A stretch of 64,000 bases of DNA, taken from Mangrovivirga halotolerans. Its GTDB lineage: Bacteria > Bacteroidota > Bacteroidia > Cytophagales > Cyclobacteriaceae. Shown piece by piece: positions 55,091-64,000 of the stretch; the stretch's first letter is position 1, and every line of letters begins with the position of its first letter. The notes beneath the pieces were generated by a model. The model saw only the letters and a list, made by a program, of their open reading frames with translations. It was not told the origin of the DNA and did not search any database. The DNA lies in NCBI RefSeq assembly GCF_026241165.1, contig NZ_JAPFQN010000006.1, positions 186,001 to 250,000 of the forward strand. The letters run 5' to 3'. The translations under genes and the position numbers were made by a program.

Positions 55091-56728
55091 ATGCTTAAGG
55101 AGAATAAGTCAAGAAATAAAAAATACGTCAGGCTTCCGATATACCTTGCAATTGCAGTTGTAGCCGGAATGTTTATGGGTACTACATTGAGTAGTAGTGA
55201 CTCAACACCTATCAGTTTTAAACCTAAATTAATGGGTGACAAAGTAAGAGAGGTGATGGCGCATATCCAAAAGCACTATGTTGATGATGTCGATGAAAAT
55301 GAATTATCCGAAAAGGCTATTCAAGCCATTCTTTCAGATCTTGATCCTCATAGTGTTTATATCCCGAAACAGGATGCTGAGCTTACAAAATCACAATTTG
55401 AAGGTGCATTCGAAGGAATTGGAATCGAATTTACAATACTTAATGATACACTAACGGTTGTCGCTCCATTGATTGGTGGCCCATCAGAATCGGCAGGAAT
55501 TATTTCTGGCGATAAGATTGTAACTGTGGATGGTGATACTATTGCGGGGACAGGGCTGACTAATCGTGATGTTTTTGAATTATTGAGAGGAGAAAAAGGA
55601 TCAGAAGTCACCTTGGGCATTAAACGAAATGGAAAATCAAGTCTTCTGGATTTTAAAATTGAAAGAGACGAGATACCTCAATATACTGTTGAATCAGGCT
55701 ATAAAATAAACGACTCCACAGGCTACATTAAAGTTACCAGATTCGGATTGGAAACTTATAACGAGTTTGAAGAGAAAGTTCGCGAGCTGAAAATGAAAGG
55801 AATCAAAAACCTGATCGTAGACTTGCAGGGAAACCCTGGAGGGATAATGAGTTCAGCAGTAAATATAGCCGATGAATTTCTTGAAGAGGATAAAATGATC
55901 GTCTATACTGATGGCCGAATTGATTCTTATGATGATGAATATAAATCTACTTCAAAGGGATTATTTAAAGACATGCCGGTTATCGTTTTAATAGACGAAG
56001 GTAGTGCTTCTGCTTCAGAAATAGTTGCCGGTGCTCTTCAGGATAATGATCGGGCATTGATAGTTGGCAGGAGGAGTTTTGGAAAAGGATTAGTTCAAAG
56101 CCCGATCAGATTAAAAGATGGTAGCACGATCAGATTAACAATATCAAGGTATTACACACCAAGTGGGCGATCTATCCAAAAACCATATAACGATAATACC
56201 GAATACACCAATGATATAATGGACAGATACGAAAATGGAGAATTCTTTTCTCCTGACAGTACTCAATTAAATGATTCCCTGGAGTATAAGACTTTGCACG
56301 GCCGAATCGTTTATGGAGGTGGCGGTATTATGCCAGATGTTTTCGTTCCCTTAGATACTACCAATACTGCTGAAGTTTTAAATAATCTGATCTATAAAAA
56401 TATTCTATCAGCATTTGTGATTTCTCACCTTGAAGAAAACAGACCTGAAATCAAAAAATTAGGGCTTGAAAAATTTGTTAAGGAATATGAAGTCTCTGAC
56501 AAAATGATAGATGAACTTATTTTAAAAGCAAAAAACTCAGAAATTGAAATAACAGATGCTGAAGTAATGAAAGCATCTGATTTAATAAAGTTACATATTA
56601 AAGCACATATAGGAAGAAATATCTGGCGTGGAGATGGATATTATCCTGTCATCAATCAGATGAATGAATCATTACAAACTGCTTTAAAACTATTACCAGA
56701 GGCTGAAAAGCTAAATGATAAATTGTAA
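55091..56728 (+). CDS. ctpA: S41-family C-terminal processing peptidase
   Basis: 545 residues: N-terminal membrane anchor (about 12-33), a tail-specific domain, a PDZ domain (about 105-190 with GIGIEF and GPSESAGIISGDKI), and the S41 catalytic core with GSASASEIVAGAL (probable Ser307) and SFGKGLVQ (Lys332). Acts in the periplasm, trimming or degrading envelope proteins. The C-terminal ~100 residues are an extra helical domain common in Bacteroidota homologues. Monocistronic, divergent from the hemerythrin gene. Confidence 0.92.
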   Translation: MLKENKSRNKKYVRLPIYLAIAVVAGMFMGTTLSSSDSTPISFKPKLMGDKVREVMAHIQKHYVDDVDENELSEKAIQAILSDLDPHSVYIPKQDAELTKSQFEGAFEGIGIEFTILNDTLTVVAPLIGGPSESAGIISGDKIVTVDGDTIAGTGLTNRDVFELLRGEKGSEVTLGIKRNGKSSLLDFKIERDEIPQYTVESGYKINDSTGYIKVTRFGLETYNEFEEKVRELKMKGIKNLIVDLQGNPGGIMSSAVNIADEFLEEDKMIVYTDGRIDSYDDEYKSTSKGLFKDMPVIVLIDEGSASASEIVAGALQDNDRALIVGRRSFGKGLVQSPIRLKDGSTIRLTISRYYTPSGRSIQKPYNDNTEYTNDIMDRYENGEFFSPDSTQLNDSLEYKTLHGRIVYGGGGIMPDVFVPLDTTNTAEVLNNLIYKNILSAFVISHLEENRPEIKKLGLEKFVKEYEVSDKMIDELILKAKNSEIEITDAEVMKASDLIKLHIKAHIGRNIWRGDGYYPVINQMNESLQTALKLLPEAEKLNDKL

Positions 56729-56767
56729 CTTTATATAAAAATATTAAACAACAACTAACCCCTAATT

Positions 56768-57928
56768 ATGTCTTACTATTATAAATTGGGAGATATACCT
56801 CATAAAAGGCATACTCAATTCAGACAACCTGACGGCTCTTTGTATGAAGAAGAGTTGGTAAGTAGTATCGGTTTTTCAGGAATCTATTCATTGCTTTATC
56901 ACAAGCATCCTCCTACAAAAGTTATTAGAGTAGGAGACCCAGAGCCTTATAAGGTAGAAATGCCCGAGGAATCTCCATTACTTCAAACACACTTAAACAC
57001 TTCCGGATTAACAACAACCGGTAAAGATTATCTTGAATCCAGATTAACATTATTAAAAAATAAAGATTGCTCAATGGCCATCTGCATGCCAGAAGAAAGA
57101 AGTATGGATTACTTCTATAAAAATGGAGAGGCAGATGAAATCGTATTCATCCACGATGGTTCAGGAACTTTAATATCTCAATTTGGGAAAATTGAAGTAA
57201 AGCCAGGTGATTATGTAATGATACCAAGAACAACTATTTATAAGTTTGAATGGGACGATAAACCATTGAGACTACTAATAATTGAATCAAATAGCCCAAT
57301 AGAAACTGTAAGTAGATACAGAAATGAAATGGGGCAATTGCTTGAGCACTCTCCATATTGCGAGCGCGACATCAGGCCACCTGAAGAGCTGGTAATGGAG
57401 GATGAAAAAGGTGAATATCTTATAAAAGTAAAAAAGGAAGGCTACTTACATAATTACTATTACGAAAACAGCCCGCTGGATGTAGTTGGCTGGGATGGTT
57501 GTCTTTATCCTTATGCATTAAGCATTCATGATTTCGAACCTATCACAGGTAGAATTCACCAGCCACCTCCGGTTCATCAGACTTTCCAGGCTGCAGGATT
57601 CGTTATTTGCTCATTTGTACCAAGGTTATTTGACTATCATCCAGAGGCAATTCCAGCACCTTATAACCACAGCAATATAGATTCTGACGAAGTACTATAC
57701 TATGTTGAAGGAAACTTCATGAGTAGGAAAGGTATTGAACGAGGCTCATTCACTATGCATCCCGGAGGACTTCCACATGGACCTCACCCAGGTACAGTTG
57801 AAAAGAGTATTGGTGCGAAAGAAACTCACGAAATTGCAGTAATGCTTGATACTTTCGGCCCTTTATATGTCACAAAAAAAGGATTAGATTTTCTTGATAA
57901 GAATTATCCGATGAGTTGGAATGAATAA
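56768..57928 (+). CDS. hmgA: Homogentisate 1,2-dioxygenase
   Basis: Opens the ring of homogentisate in Tyr/Phe degradation. 386 residues, double-cupin. Fe-binding region HSNIDSDEVLYYVEG (His301, acidic residue 307-308) and MHPGGLPHGPHPG (His331, His337). Shorter than the ~440-residue enzymes of animals and Pseudomonas, but similar to the Bacteroidota type. No other tyrosine-catabolism gene is next to it. Terminator follows. Confidence 0.85.
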   Translation: MSYYYKLGDIPHKRHTQFRQPDGSLYEEELVSSIGFSGIYSLLYHKHPPTKVIRVGDPEPYKVEMPEESPLLQTHLNTSGLTTTGKDYLESRLTLLKNKDCSMAICMPEERSMDYFYKNGEADEIVFIHDGSGTLISQFGKIEVKPGDYVMIPRTTIYKFEWDDKPLRLLIIESNSPIETVSRYRNEMGQLLEHSPYCERDIRPPEELVMEDEKGEYLIKVKKEGYLHNYYYENSPLDVVGWDGCLYPYALSIHDFEPITGRIHQPPPVHQTFQAAGFVICSFVPRLFDYHPEAIPAPYNHSNIDSDEVLYYVEGNFMSRKGIERGSFTMHPGGLPHGPHPGTVEKSIGAKETHEIAVMLDTFGPLYVTKKGLDFLDKNYPMSWNE

Positions 57929-57948
57929 TTATTCAATTGTAATAAACT

Positions 57949-57978
57949 AAAAAAGGAGGTCAAATGACCTCCTTTTTT
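57949..57978. terminator. Bidirectional terminator between hmgA and the HisA-like gene
   Basis: Near-perfect inverted repeat, AAAAAAGGAGGTCA with TGACCTCCTTTTTT, separated by two bases, with the arms ending in A and T runs. Lies between convergent genes. Confidence 0.88.
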
Positions 57979-58000
57979 TATTTCTTATTAAACCGATCCT

Positions 58001-58732
58001 CTATACTTTTCGAGAAATAAATTTCTCAAGATCTTTTAATTTAAGTCTATCTTCATAAAAAGCCTTCCCAAAGAACACACCATAAACACCGATATCTTCA
58101 AGCTTTTGAATATCCTCTACTGACCGAACCCCACCTGAAGCAAATAGTTTAATATCAGGAAACTGCTCAAGAATTTTTTCATATAAATGAATTGAAGGAC
58201 CTTCTAAAATTCCATCTTTTGCAATATCCGTAGTCTTTACATACTTTAAGCTATGGCGATAAAAGTAATCGATATGTTCAATAAGATCAGTTTCAGTACT
58301 TGTCTGCCATCCTCTGATCGCTATTTTACCTTTAAGAGCATCAGCCCCCATTATGATTTTCTCTCTACCGTAGCTGATTATCCACTGAGCAAATAGATCA
58401 GGTCTAAGAACAGCAATCGTTGCAGCGGTAATAGAAACAGCACCGTATTCAAAAGCTTTAGTTACATCTCCATCAGTGTGCAATCCTCCACTAAAATTCA
58501 CTTTAAGATCTGTATAGGAAGAAATTAGCTCAAGGGTTTCGTAATTAACCGGAGTTCCTTTCTGAGCTCCTTCCAAATCCACCAGGTGAATAGTATCTAA
58601 TCCGGCATCTTCAAATTGCTTAGCTACATCCAACGGAGAAGCTTCATACTCTCTTTTTTTATCAAAATTACCCTGCTGCAGGCGAATTGTCTTTCCTTTA
58701 ATAACCGATATTGAAGGAATAATTTTTATCAT
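58001..58732 (-). CDS. HisA/HisF-like TIM-barrel protein, probable divergent ProFAR isomerase
   Basis: 243 residues, closest to HisA: RLQQGNFDKKREYEASP, HLVDLEGAQKG, FSGGLHTDGDV, GADALKGKIAIRGW with the second catalytic-type Asp, TTDIAKDGILEGP and FASGGVRS for phosphate binding. The first beta strand reads IIPSISVIKGK, whereas HisA has IIPAxDxxxGK; the general-acid/base Asp (Asp8 in T. maritima) is Ser9 here. No his operon is nearby. It may be a paralogue with another substrate or a non-catalytic protein; a true HisA is not excluded. Confidence 0.75.
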   Translation of the reverse strand: MIKIIPSISVIKGKTIRLQQGNFDKKREYEASPLDVAKQFEDAGLDTIHLVDLEGAQKGTPVNYETLELISSYTDLKVNFSGGLHTDGDVTKAFEYGAVSITAATIAVLRPDLFAQWIISYGREKIIMGADALKGKIAIRGWQTSTETDLIEHIDYFYRHSLKYVKTTDIAKDGILEGPSIHLYEKILEQFPDIKLFASGGVRSVEDIQKLEDIGVYGVFFGKAFYEDRLKLKDLEKFISRKV

Positions 58733-58805
58733 AATGTCAGTTTTATATCTTACAAAACTAACATTTATTTGGATATCTCCTTAATAGATTTTCTTTTTTT
58801 CTGCT

Positions 58806-59501
58806 CTATTCTTTCAATTCTATCAATTTAAAACCCTCGCCATGCACAGTAAGAATCTGTACAGTATCGTCTGGTTTTAGCATTTTTCGAAGCTTAGCTA
58901 TATAAACATCCATACTCCGGGCATTAAAATAGGAATCATCTTTCCATATTCTGTTCAATGCCATACTTCGGTCTAAAGTTTTATTTTTGTTTTGAACTAG
59001 TAGCTTTAATAGTTCAGCCTCTTTGGTAGTTAATTTAGTGGTATTACCCTTAAAATTTAACATACGTTGAGTATAATCAAATTCAAAGTCACCAAATTTC
59101 ATTTCATCTGAACCGGATTCTATTTCCGATGCACCACTTCTTTTTAGAATATTATTAAGTCTCAACAAAAGCTCTTCCATGCTAAAAGGCTTGGTGATAT
59201 AATCATCAGCACCAATTCTCAAACCATGAAGAGTATCTTCTTTCATCGATTTGGCCGTTAAAAATATTACGGGGATATCCCTGTCTATTTTACGTATCTT
59301 TTCTAAAAGCGTAAAACCATCCATTTTTGGCATCATGATGTCAAATAAACAAGCATGATACTCTTCCTTCTTATAGGCTTCCAATCCTTCTTCCCCATCT
59401 CTGCATAAGTCAGTTTCAAAGCCTTTAATTTCAAGATATTCTTTCAGGATCTGTCCGAGATTCGGATCATCTTCAACTATCAGTAATTTATATTTGCTCA
59501 T
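58806..59501 (-). CDS. OmpR-family response regulator (RprY-like)
   Basis: 231 residues: receiver domain with phospho-acceptor Asp54 (HACLFDIMMPKMDG) and Lys in FLTAKS, and a C-terminal winged-helix DNA-binding domain (LTTKEAELLKLLVQNKN, SMDVYIAKLRKML). Overlaps the kinase gene by 14 bases, so the two are translated together. Target genes are not known from this window. Confidence 0.93.
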   Translation of the reverse strand: MSKYKLLIVEDDPNLGQILKEYLEIKGFETDLCRDGEEGLEAYKKEEYHACLFDIMMPKMDGFTLLEKIRKIDRDIPVIFLTAKSMKEDTLHGLRIGADDYITKPFSMEELLLRLNNILKRSGASEIESGSDEMKFGDFEFDYTQRMLNFKGNTTKLTTKEAELLKLLVQNKNKTLDRSMALNRIWKDDSYFNARSMDVYIAKLRKMLKPDDTVQILTVHGEGFKLIELKE

Positions 59502-61104
59502 TGTATAGTGGTAAACTTATTTCAAATGTACTTCCTTTTCCGGGTTCACTTTTTACTGTAATATTTCCTCCATGTGCATTAACCATAGTTTTGACATAGG
59601 TCAGCCCTAAACCAAAACCCTTTACATCATGCAGGTTACCAGTAGGAACCCGATAAAATTTTTCAAATATTTTATCAATGGTATCCCTTGTCATGCCTAT
59701 TCCATTATCAGATACTTTTATTCTCACATCCCCATTTAAATTATACGTCTGAATAGAAATTTTAGGCTTAACCGGTGAATATTTATTCGCATTATCCAGC
59801 AGGTTGTGAATTATATTGGTCAAATGTACTTTATCAGCATAAACTTTATGCTCACTAGCCTCAAGATCAAGATCGATATTACCTTCTTTTTTCTGCACCT
59901 GGAGATTAATGTTGTCCAGAGCTTTTGAAATTACCTCCTCTACATCTACAACATCTTTCTTAAGCTTAATGTCTTCTTTTTCTAATGTTGCCATCTGCAA
60001 TACTTTTTCAACTTGTGTTCCTAACCGATTATTCTCATCCTTAATTATTCTGAGATATCGATCATGAAATTCAGGGATTTTTCTTATTTCAGGATCCTGA
60101 AGTGCCTCGCAGGCAAGGGAAACTGTAGCAATAGGCGTCTTGAATTCATGAGTCATATTATTGATAAAATCATTCTTGATCTCACTGATCTTCTTCTGAC
60201 GGATTATTATAAACAAGGCATACCCGAAACAAATCAAAATAATAAAAATTAAAACCCCGGATGAACCCAAAGTAATAGCACTTTGCTGTAATAGATATCC
60301 TGTTTCATTAGGGAAATAAAGGTATAAAAAACTGGCCTTTCCAATTATATCATTAGGAAACAGCTTCGTTTTAAAGTTCGATTCAAGCAGGTTTTCCCTG
60401 TTCGAAGTATGCGCGAACATAAGGGTATCCTGAGAAATATTCGATACTCCATATTCGTAATTAAGATCAATTCCGTTATTGCGAAGCTCAGCAGCTAAAA
60501 GGCTGTCGAGTTCTTCAGGGTTTATCCGGTTGGTTATTGTTCTTTTCCCATAAAAAAGTTCATTTAACACAACCTTAACCATGTCTGATTTATTCAGGGC
60601 CTTTGCAAGCTGCATGTCATAATCCTGAACTTTATTTTTAAGGCTGTCAAATTGATCATAGAAATTTAGAATTTCTTTCTTGAGAGTGGTTTCGTCGTCA
60701 TTTCTGTTGAGAAAAACTTCTTTTTCCATCTCAAGATTAAAAGAACCGGTTCCATCGCTAAAAGAATACTCAAAGCTTGGCTGCCCTTTTATGGAACCAA
60801 ACGTCTTACTTTTTTCCGGTAACCTAAGCTCAGCTTTTGGCAAAGGAGCTATTGTAAAGGAATCACTTTCTCCTGATAAAAAGAATTTAATCGAATAGTC
60901 AAGGCCAGTATAGGCATTATAAAGCATTTCCTGTTGCTCTAATTTCTCAGCAACATTATTCAATGCCTCCTGTACCTCCTGATCAAATCTTTGCTGATTT
61001 ATAGACAGGGAGTTTTTAATCCAGTATAGCTGAAATGCAATTAATGCAGTCAGAGCAACACTCATCAGCAGTATAATAACTATTAATGTTCTTCTCTTCT
61101 TCAT
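59488..61104 (-). CDS. Sensor histidine kinase (RprX-like)
   Basis: 538 residues from ATG 61104. Two membrane segments (about 6-27 and 282-300) flank a ~250-residue periplasmic sensor region. HisKA with NNMTHEFKTP (His319), then the HATPase domain: HNLLDNANKYS, SDNGIGM and GFGLGLTYV. No HAMP or PAS domain recognised. Paired with the overlapping OmpR-type regulator, as RprX-RprY in Bacteroides; the stimulus is unknown. Confidence 0.93.
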   Translation of the reverse strand: MKKRRTLIVIILLMSVALTALIAFQLYWIKNSLSINQQRFDQEVQEALNNVAEKLEQQEMLYNAYTGLDYSIKFFLSGESDSFTIAPLPKAELRLPEKSKTFGSIKGQPSFEYSFSDGTGSFNLEMEKEVFLNRNDDETTLKKEILNFYDQFDSLKNKVQDYDMQLAKALNKSDMVKVVLNELFYGKRTITNRINPEELDSLLAAELRNNGIDLNYEYGVSNISQDTLMFAHTSNRENLLESNFKTKLFPNDIIGKASFLYLYFPNETGYLLQQSAITLGSSGVLIFIILICFGYALFIIIRQKKISEIKNDFINNMTHEFKTPIATVSLACEALQDPEIRKIPEFHDRYLRIIKDENNRLGTQVEKVLQMATLEKEDIKLKKDVVDVEEVISKALDNINLQVQKKEGNIDLDLEASEHKVYADKVHLTNIIHNLLDNANKYSPVKPKISIQTYNLNGDVRIKVSDNGIGMTRDTIDKIFEKFYRVPTGNLHDVKGFGLGLTYVKTMVNAHGGNITVKSEPGKGSTFEISLPLYNEQI

Positions 61105-61302
61105 TCCTTCAATTACCAAAACGAATTTATTTATACCGGTATTCTCCCGAAATAAATCAATTAATTTTAAAATTAAGCCCTTAAAATCACTGTTTTATCC
61201 ATTTAACAATATTTAACCCGGTTTAATGAAATCAATTAGACAGATAATGATTGAGTATTGTAAAAATGATTACTATTAATAAACCATCTATTCAACATTG
61301 GG

Positions 61303-61335
61303 TTTGTTTTATTAAGGACTATAGATGTATTTTTG
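61303..61335 (+). promoter_or_regulatory. Candidate promoter of lysA
   Basis: TTTG (61303-61306), 21-base spacer, TATTTTTG (61328-61335), then C. Good agreement with the Bacteroidota consensus. It overlaps the TTG at 61333, which therefore cannot be the lysA start. Confidence 0.65.
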
Positions 61336-61353
61336 CAAAAAAAATTTGATCAG

Positions 61354-62589
61354 ATGCAATTAAAGAATAACACCTATCAAATTCAGGGAATTGATGTTTT
61401 GGACATTTGCAATGAATTTGGAACGCCGGTATACGTATATGATTCGGATAAAATAAAAGAACGGTATGATTCACTTAAAAGTGCATTTAGCGGGCAGCCG
61501 GTCAAGATCAAGTATGCGGCAAAAGCTCTGACAAATATTAACATATTAAAATATATTAAGAAACTCGGCGCTGGCCTTGATGTTGTTTCTATTCAAGAAG
61601 CACACCTGGGTATAAAGGCAGGGTTTGATCCTACAGATATTATGCTGACTCCCAATTGCGTATCATTTGACGAAATCAGAGAAGCAGTTGACCTGGGAGT
61701 ACAAATTAACATTGACAACATTCCTCTCCTTGAGCAATTTGGTCATGAGTATGGTGATAGCGTGCCTATCTGTGTTCGAATAAACCCACATATTCTGGCT
61801 GGAGGAAATGCGAAAATTTCAGTAGGGCATATTGATTCTAAATTTGGTATTTCTATACTTCAAACCAGGCATCTTTACAGAATAGTAGAGACTCATAATA
61901 TCAGAGTAAATGGTGTACATATGCACACTGGTTCGGACATTCTTGATGCTGAAGTGTTTTTACGTGGGGCTCAGGTAGTTTTTGATATTGCTAAAGAGTT
62001 TAAAAACCTTGAATTTCTCGATTTTGGTAGCGGTTTTAAAGTTGGATACCGAGATGGTGATGTAACAACGGATGTTTTTCTTTTAGGGAAAAAACTTGGT
62101 AGTGCAATCGATAAATTTGCTGAAGAATATGGAAGCAAGCCTGAAATATGGTTCGAACCTGGAAAATATCTTGTTAGTGAATCTGGTTTCCTGTTTGTGA
62201 AAACTAATGTAATTAAAACAACCCCTGCTACAGCTTTTGTAGGAGTTGACAGTGGTATGAACCATTTATTAAGACCAATGATGTATGATGCTTATCACGA
62301 TATCATAAATGTTTCTAATCCACATGGCACAAAACGGGTATATTCTGTAGTAGGATACATTTGTGAAACTGATACATTGGGTTGGGACAGGGCACTCAAC
62401 GAAGTAAAAGAAGGTGATATCCTGGCAATAAAAAATGCCGGAGCTTACAGCTTTTCTATGTCTTCTAACTATAATTCTAGATTCAGACCTCCAGAAGTAA
62501 TGGTTTACAATGGAAAAGCGAACTTAATAAGAAAGAGAGAAACATTTGATGACCTGATAAGAAACCAGGTAGAAATCAGTTTTGATTAA
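61354..62589 (+). CDS. lysA: Diaminopimelate decarboxylase
   Basis: Last step of lysine synthesis. 411 residues from ATG 61354. PLP Lys57 in KYAAKALTN, HIDSKFGIS, HMHTGSDI (His for substrate), DFGSGF, EPGKYLVSESG and the C-terminal GYICETDTLGWDR (Cys and Asp). An upstream TTG is rejected because it overlaps the promoter. The end overlaps the convergent small gene by 4 bases. Confidence 0.95.
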   Translation: MQLKNNTYQIQGIDVLDICNEFGTPVYVYDSDKIKERYDSLKSAFSGQPVKIKYAAKALTNINILKYIKKLGAGLDVVSIQEAHLGIKAGFDPTDIMLTPNCVSFDEIREAVDLGVQINIDNIPLLEQFGHEYGDSVPICVRINPHILAGGNAKISVGHIDSKFGISILQTRHLYRIVETHNIRVNGVHMHTGSDILDAEVFLRGAQVVFDIAKEFKNLEFLDFGSGFKVGYRDGDVTTDVFLLGKKLGSAIDKFAEEYGSKPEIWFEPGKYLVSESGFLFVKTNVIKTTPATAFVGVDSGMNHLLRPMMYDAYHDIINVSNPHGTKRVYSVVGYICETDTLGWDRALNEVKEGDILAIKNAGAYSFSMSSNYNSRFRPPEVMVYNGKANLIRKRETFDDLIRNQVEISFD

Positions 62590-62936
62590 AATGAGAAATC
62601 AAAATCAAAGCTTATATCAAAATACTCTGATAATTTAAGTTTTGAAAGGAGGTTTAAAAAGAAATTATAAGAAAGTGGAGATACTTCTTCTTCACTTTTT
62701 TCTTTTAACTTCTTTTTTGCTTTAATAGCTTCTTGTTTATCTGACACTTTCGTTGAACTACTTTCTTTAGTGTCCTCCATTTGCTGATATAGGCTATCAG
62801 AATTCAAATCGAAAGATTCAAAAGTGGTGTTTGAAAGTTCTTTAGCAAACAATTGATTATTATTAATTCTTGACCCTGCAAGAATCAAAAACAATGCAAA
62901 TACAACTAATAATTTTGGCTTTATAGATTTGTGCAT
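62586..62936 (-). CDS. Small secreted or membrane-anchored protein, unknown function
   Basis: 116 residues from ATG 62936: a hydrophobic segment after KSIKPK (about residues 7-22), then a Ser/Asp/Lys/Glu-rich linker (QQMEDTKESSS ... KKKLKEKSEEE) and a C-terminal [17 protein letters not shown]. The first part looks like a signal peptide or anchor. No family recognised. It lies between convergent lysA and divergent murF and overlaps lysA by 4 bases. Confidence 0.55.
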   Translation of the reverse strand: MHKSIKPKLLVVFALFLILAGSRINNNQLFAKELSNTTFESFDLNSDSLYQQMEDTKESSSTKVSDKQEAIKAKKKLKEKSEEEVSPLSYNFFLNLLSKLKLSEYFDISFDFDFSF

Positions 62937-63017
62937 GCTTAAAATTAATAAACATTGTGCAATTTTAAAGTGAAATAACAAAATTTTACTCTCGATTAAT
63001 CTAAAATTTCCGATTAA

Positions 63018-64000
63018 ATGACAGACGTCAATAGCAACGAGACTAACATTCCTTTTTCTGACTTGAAAAAAGTTATAGATGGAGAAATCCTCAATTTGGA
63101 CTTTGAAAACAGAAACATAAAATATTTAATCACTGATAGTCGAAGGCCAATTATAAATCCGGAATCTGTATTTTTTGCAATTAAAGGCAACAATCATGAT
63201 GGCCACAACTATATACCCTCAATGATTGAAAGCGGGATCAAACAATTTATTATTGAAGACCAAACTGCTTTTAAACATTTTAAGGATACTGATTGTAATG
63301 TTTGTCTTGTAAAAAGCTCCGTAAAAGCATTACAGGATCTGGCCTCATATAAAAGGTCATTAACTACATCACCAGTTATAGCTATAACAGGCAGTAATGG
63401 CAAAACTATTATAAAAGAATGGGTTTCTCAGTTACTTTATGATTCAGAAAAGGTAATTCAAAGCCCAATGAGTTACAATTCTCAGATTGGCGTGCCTGTA
63501 TCAGTATGGGGAATAGAATCATTTCATACGGTTGGTGTTTTTGAAGCCGGAATTAGTCACCCCGGAGAAATGAAAAAACTGCAGGAAGTAATTAAACCAA
63601 CTCACGGTATTTTTGCAAACATCGGATCTGCCCACGAAAGCAATTTTGAATCTATAGAACAAAAGGCTAATGAGAAGGCTATATTATTTCAAACCTGTGA
63701 ACGAATTACCTACTGTAAAGATCATGAAATAATTCATAATGCATTAACAATATATGAAAAATCAAGATTAAATGGTTGGTCTGCAAATGATGAAAGTGCT
63801 GATTATTTCGTGAGCTACGAAACCACTGAGGATAATTTCACAAACATTATTATTTATCGGGCTAATAAGAAATCAACTTTCACTGTTAAATTCAATGACC
63901 CGGTAAGTTTAGAAAACATAACTCATTGTCTGGTATGCCTTATCGATATGGGTTATAAAAAAGATTACTTAAAAAATCAGTTGCCAAGAATAAAGGAAGT
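63018..64000 (+). CDS. murF: UDP-MurNAc-tripeptide D-Ala-D-Ala ligase, probably the N-terminal part of a MurF-Alr fusion (3' truncated)
   Basis: Opens at ATG 63018 and runs past the window end (about 327 residues visible). Mur-ligase N-terminal domain with ITDSRRPIINPESVFFAIKG, ATP loop ITGSNGKT, and the MurF-type stretch SYNSQIGVPVSVWG, EAGISHPGEM and ANIGSAH. This spacing and wording (TIIKEWVSQLL after the P-loop) is that of the Bacteroidota bifunctional MurF/alanine racemase, but the Alr half lies outside the window and is not seen. Confidence 0.88.
   Translation, partial: MTDVNSNETNIPFSDLKKVIDGEILNLDFENRNIKYLITDSRRPIINPESVFFAIKGNNHDGHNYIPSMIESGIKQFIIEDQTAFKHFKDTDCNVCLVKSSVKALQDLASYKRSLTTSPVIAITGSNGKTIIKEWVSQLLYDSEKVIQSPMSYNSQIGVPVSVWGIESFHTVGVFEAGISHPGEMKKLQEVIKPTHGIFANIGSAHESNFESIEQKANEKAILFQTCERITYCKDHEIIHNALTIYEKSRLNGWSANDESADYFVSYETTEDNFTNIIIYRANKKSTFTVKFNDPVSLENITHCLVCLIDMGYKKDYLKNQLPRIKE

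Noticed and set aside
61120-61302. Intergenic region between the kinase gene and lysA, checked for RNA genes
   Set aside because: Only A/T-rich sequence is seen; no tRNA fold or strong inverted repeat.
61333-61353. Upstream TTG start of lysA
   Set aside because: The codon overlaps the -7 box of a consensus promoter; the ATG at 61354 lies just before the conserved sequence.

Overview
The window is AT-rich chromosomal DNA from a member of the Bacteroidota, most likely a Cytophagales-type marine or soil gliding bacterium. The phylum call rests on TAnnTTTG (-7) promoter elements, on parts of the type IX secretion apparatus (a PorZ-like propeller protein and PorG/DUF6089 proteins beside uppS-bamA-skp), on a MurF start typical of the MurF-Alr fusion, and on RprX/RprY-like signalling. 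No plasmid, phage, transposon, CRISPR array, rRNA or tRNA was seen. Coding density is high and no gap exceeds 300 bases.

Layout. 1-3700: tail of a DUF2520 protein, a UbiA prenyltransferase, purN and purH. 3796-9306: the rod-shape and elongasome operon mreB-mreC-mreD-pbp2-rodA. 9350-18332: unknown protein, ferredoxin, thymidine kinase, PorZ-like protein, recO, a lipoprotein, a 2OG-Fe(II) oxygenase, a chromate transporter and an LD-carboxypeptidase. 18405-28255, all on the minus strand: yqeY-cvpA, hydrolase-CBS protein-nadK, two PorG-like proteins, and uppS-bamA-skp-skp (outer-membrane biogenesis). 28313-31823: pdxJ, hydrolase, RsmI-like methylase, metK. 31877-34579: hpf, xerC-type recombinase, rpsU, acyl-CoA dehydrogenase. 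34779-38119: ugd, uxs, galE (UDP-sugar supply). 38161-40642: M28/glutaminyl-cyclase-like lipoprotein and cysS. 40832-45649: rimP-nusA-infB. 45691-53146: an ion-transport island. 53177-64000: def, ruvX, a hemerythrin protein, an S41 protease, homogentisate dioxygenase, a HisA-like protein, a two-component pair, lysA, a small secreted protein and the 5' part of murF(-alr).

The most unusual object is the 1703-residue protein at 46569-51680. Its N-terminal ~700 residues are a complete SLC12-type cation-chloride cotransporter. These are followed by ~600 residues of helical, coiled-coil-like sequence and then a P-loop ATPase of AAA/STAND character ending in a winged-helix-like tail. It is followed after 1 base by a small MscS-like membrane protein and stands head-to-head with a CPA-type cation/proton antiporter. 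I read this as a candidate ATP-gated osmotic or ion-homeostasis module. That function is inference.

Other points: a hairpin plus a possible 16-codon leader ORF before rimP; a small membrane-protein ORF whose ATG lies in the loop of the infB terminator; an orphan HisA-like protein lacking the catalytic Asp; a ScdA/RIC-like hemerythrin protein without its N-terminal Cys pair; and promoters so close to the ATG (tdk, cysS) that leaderless mRNAs are expected.
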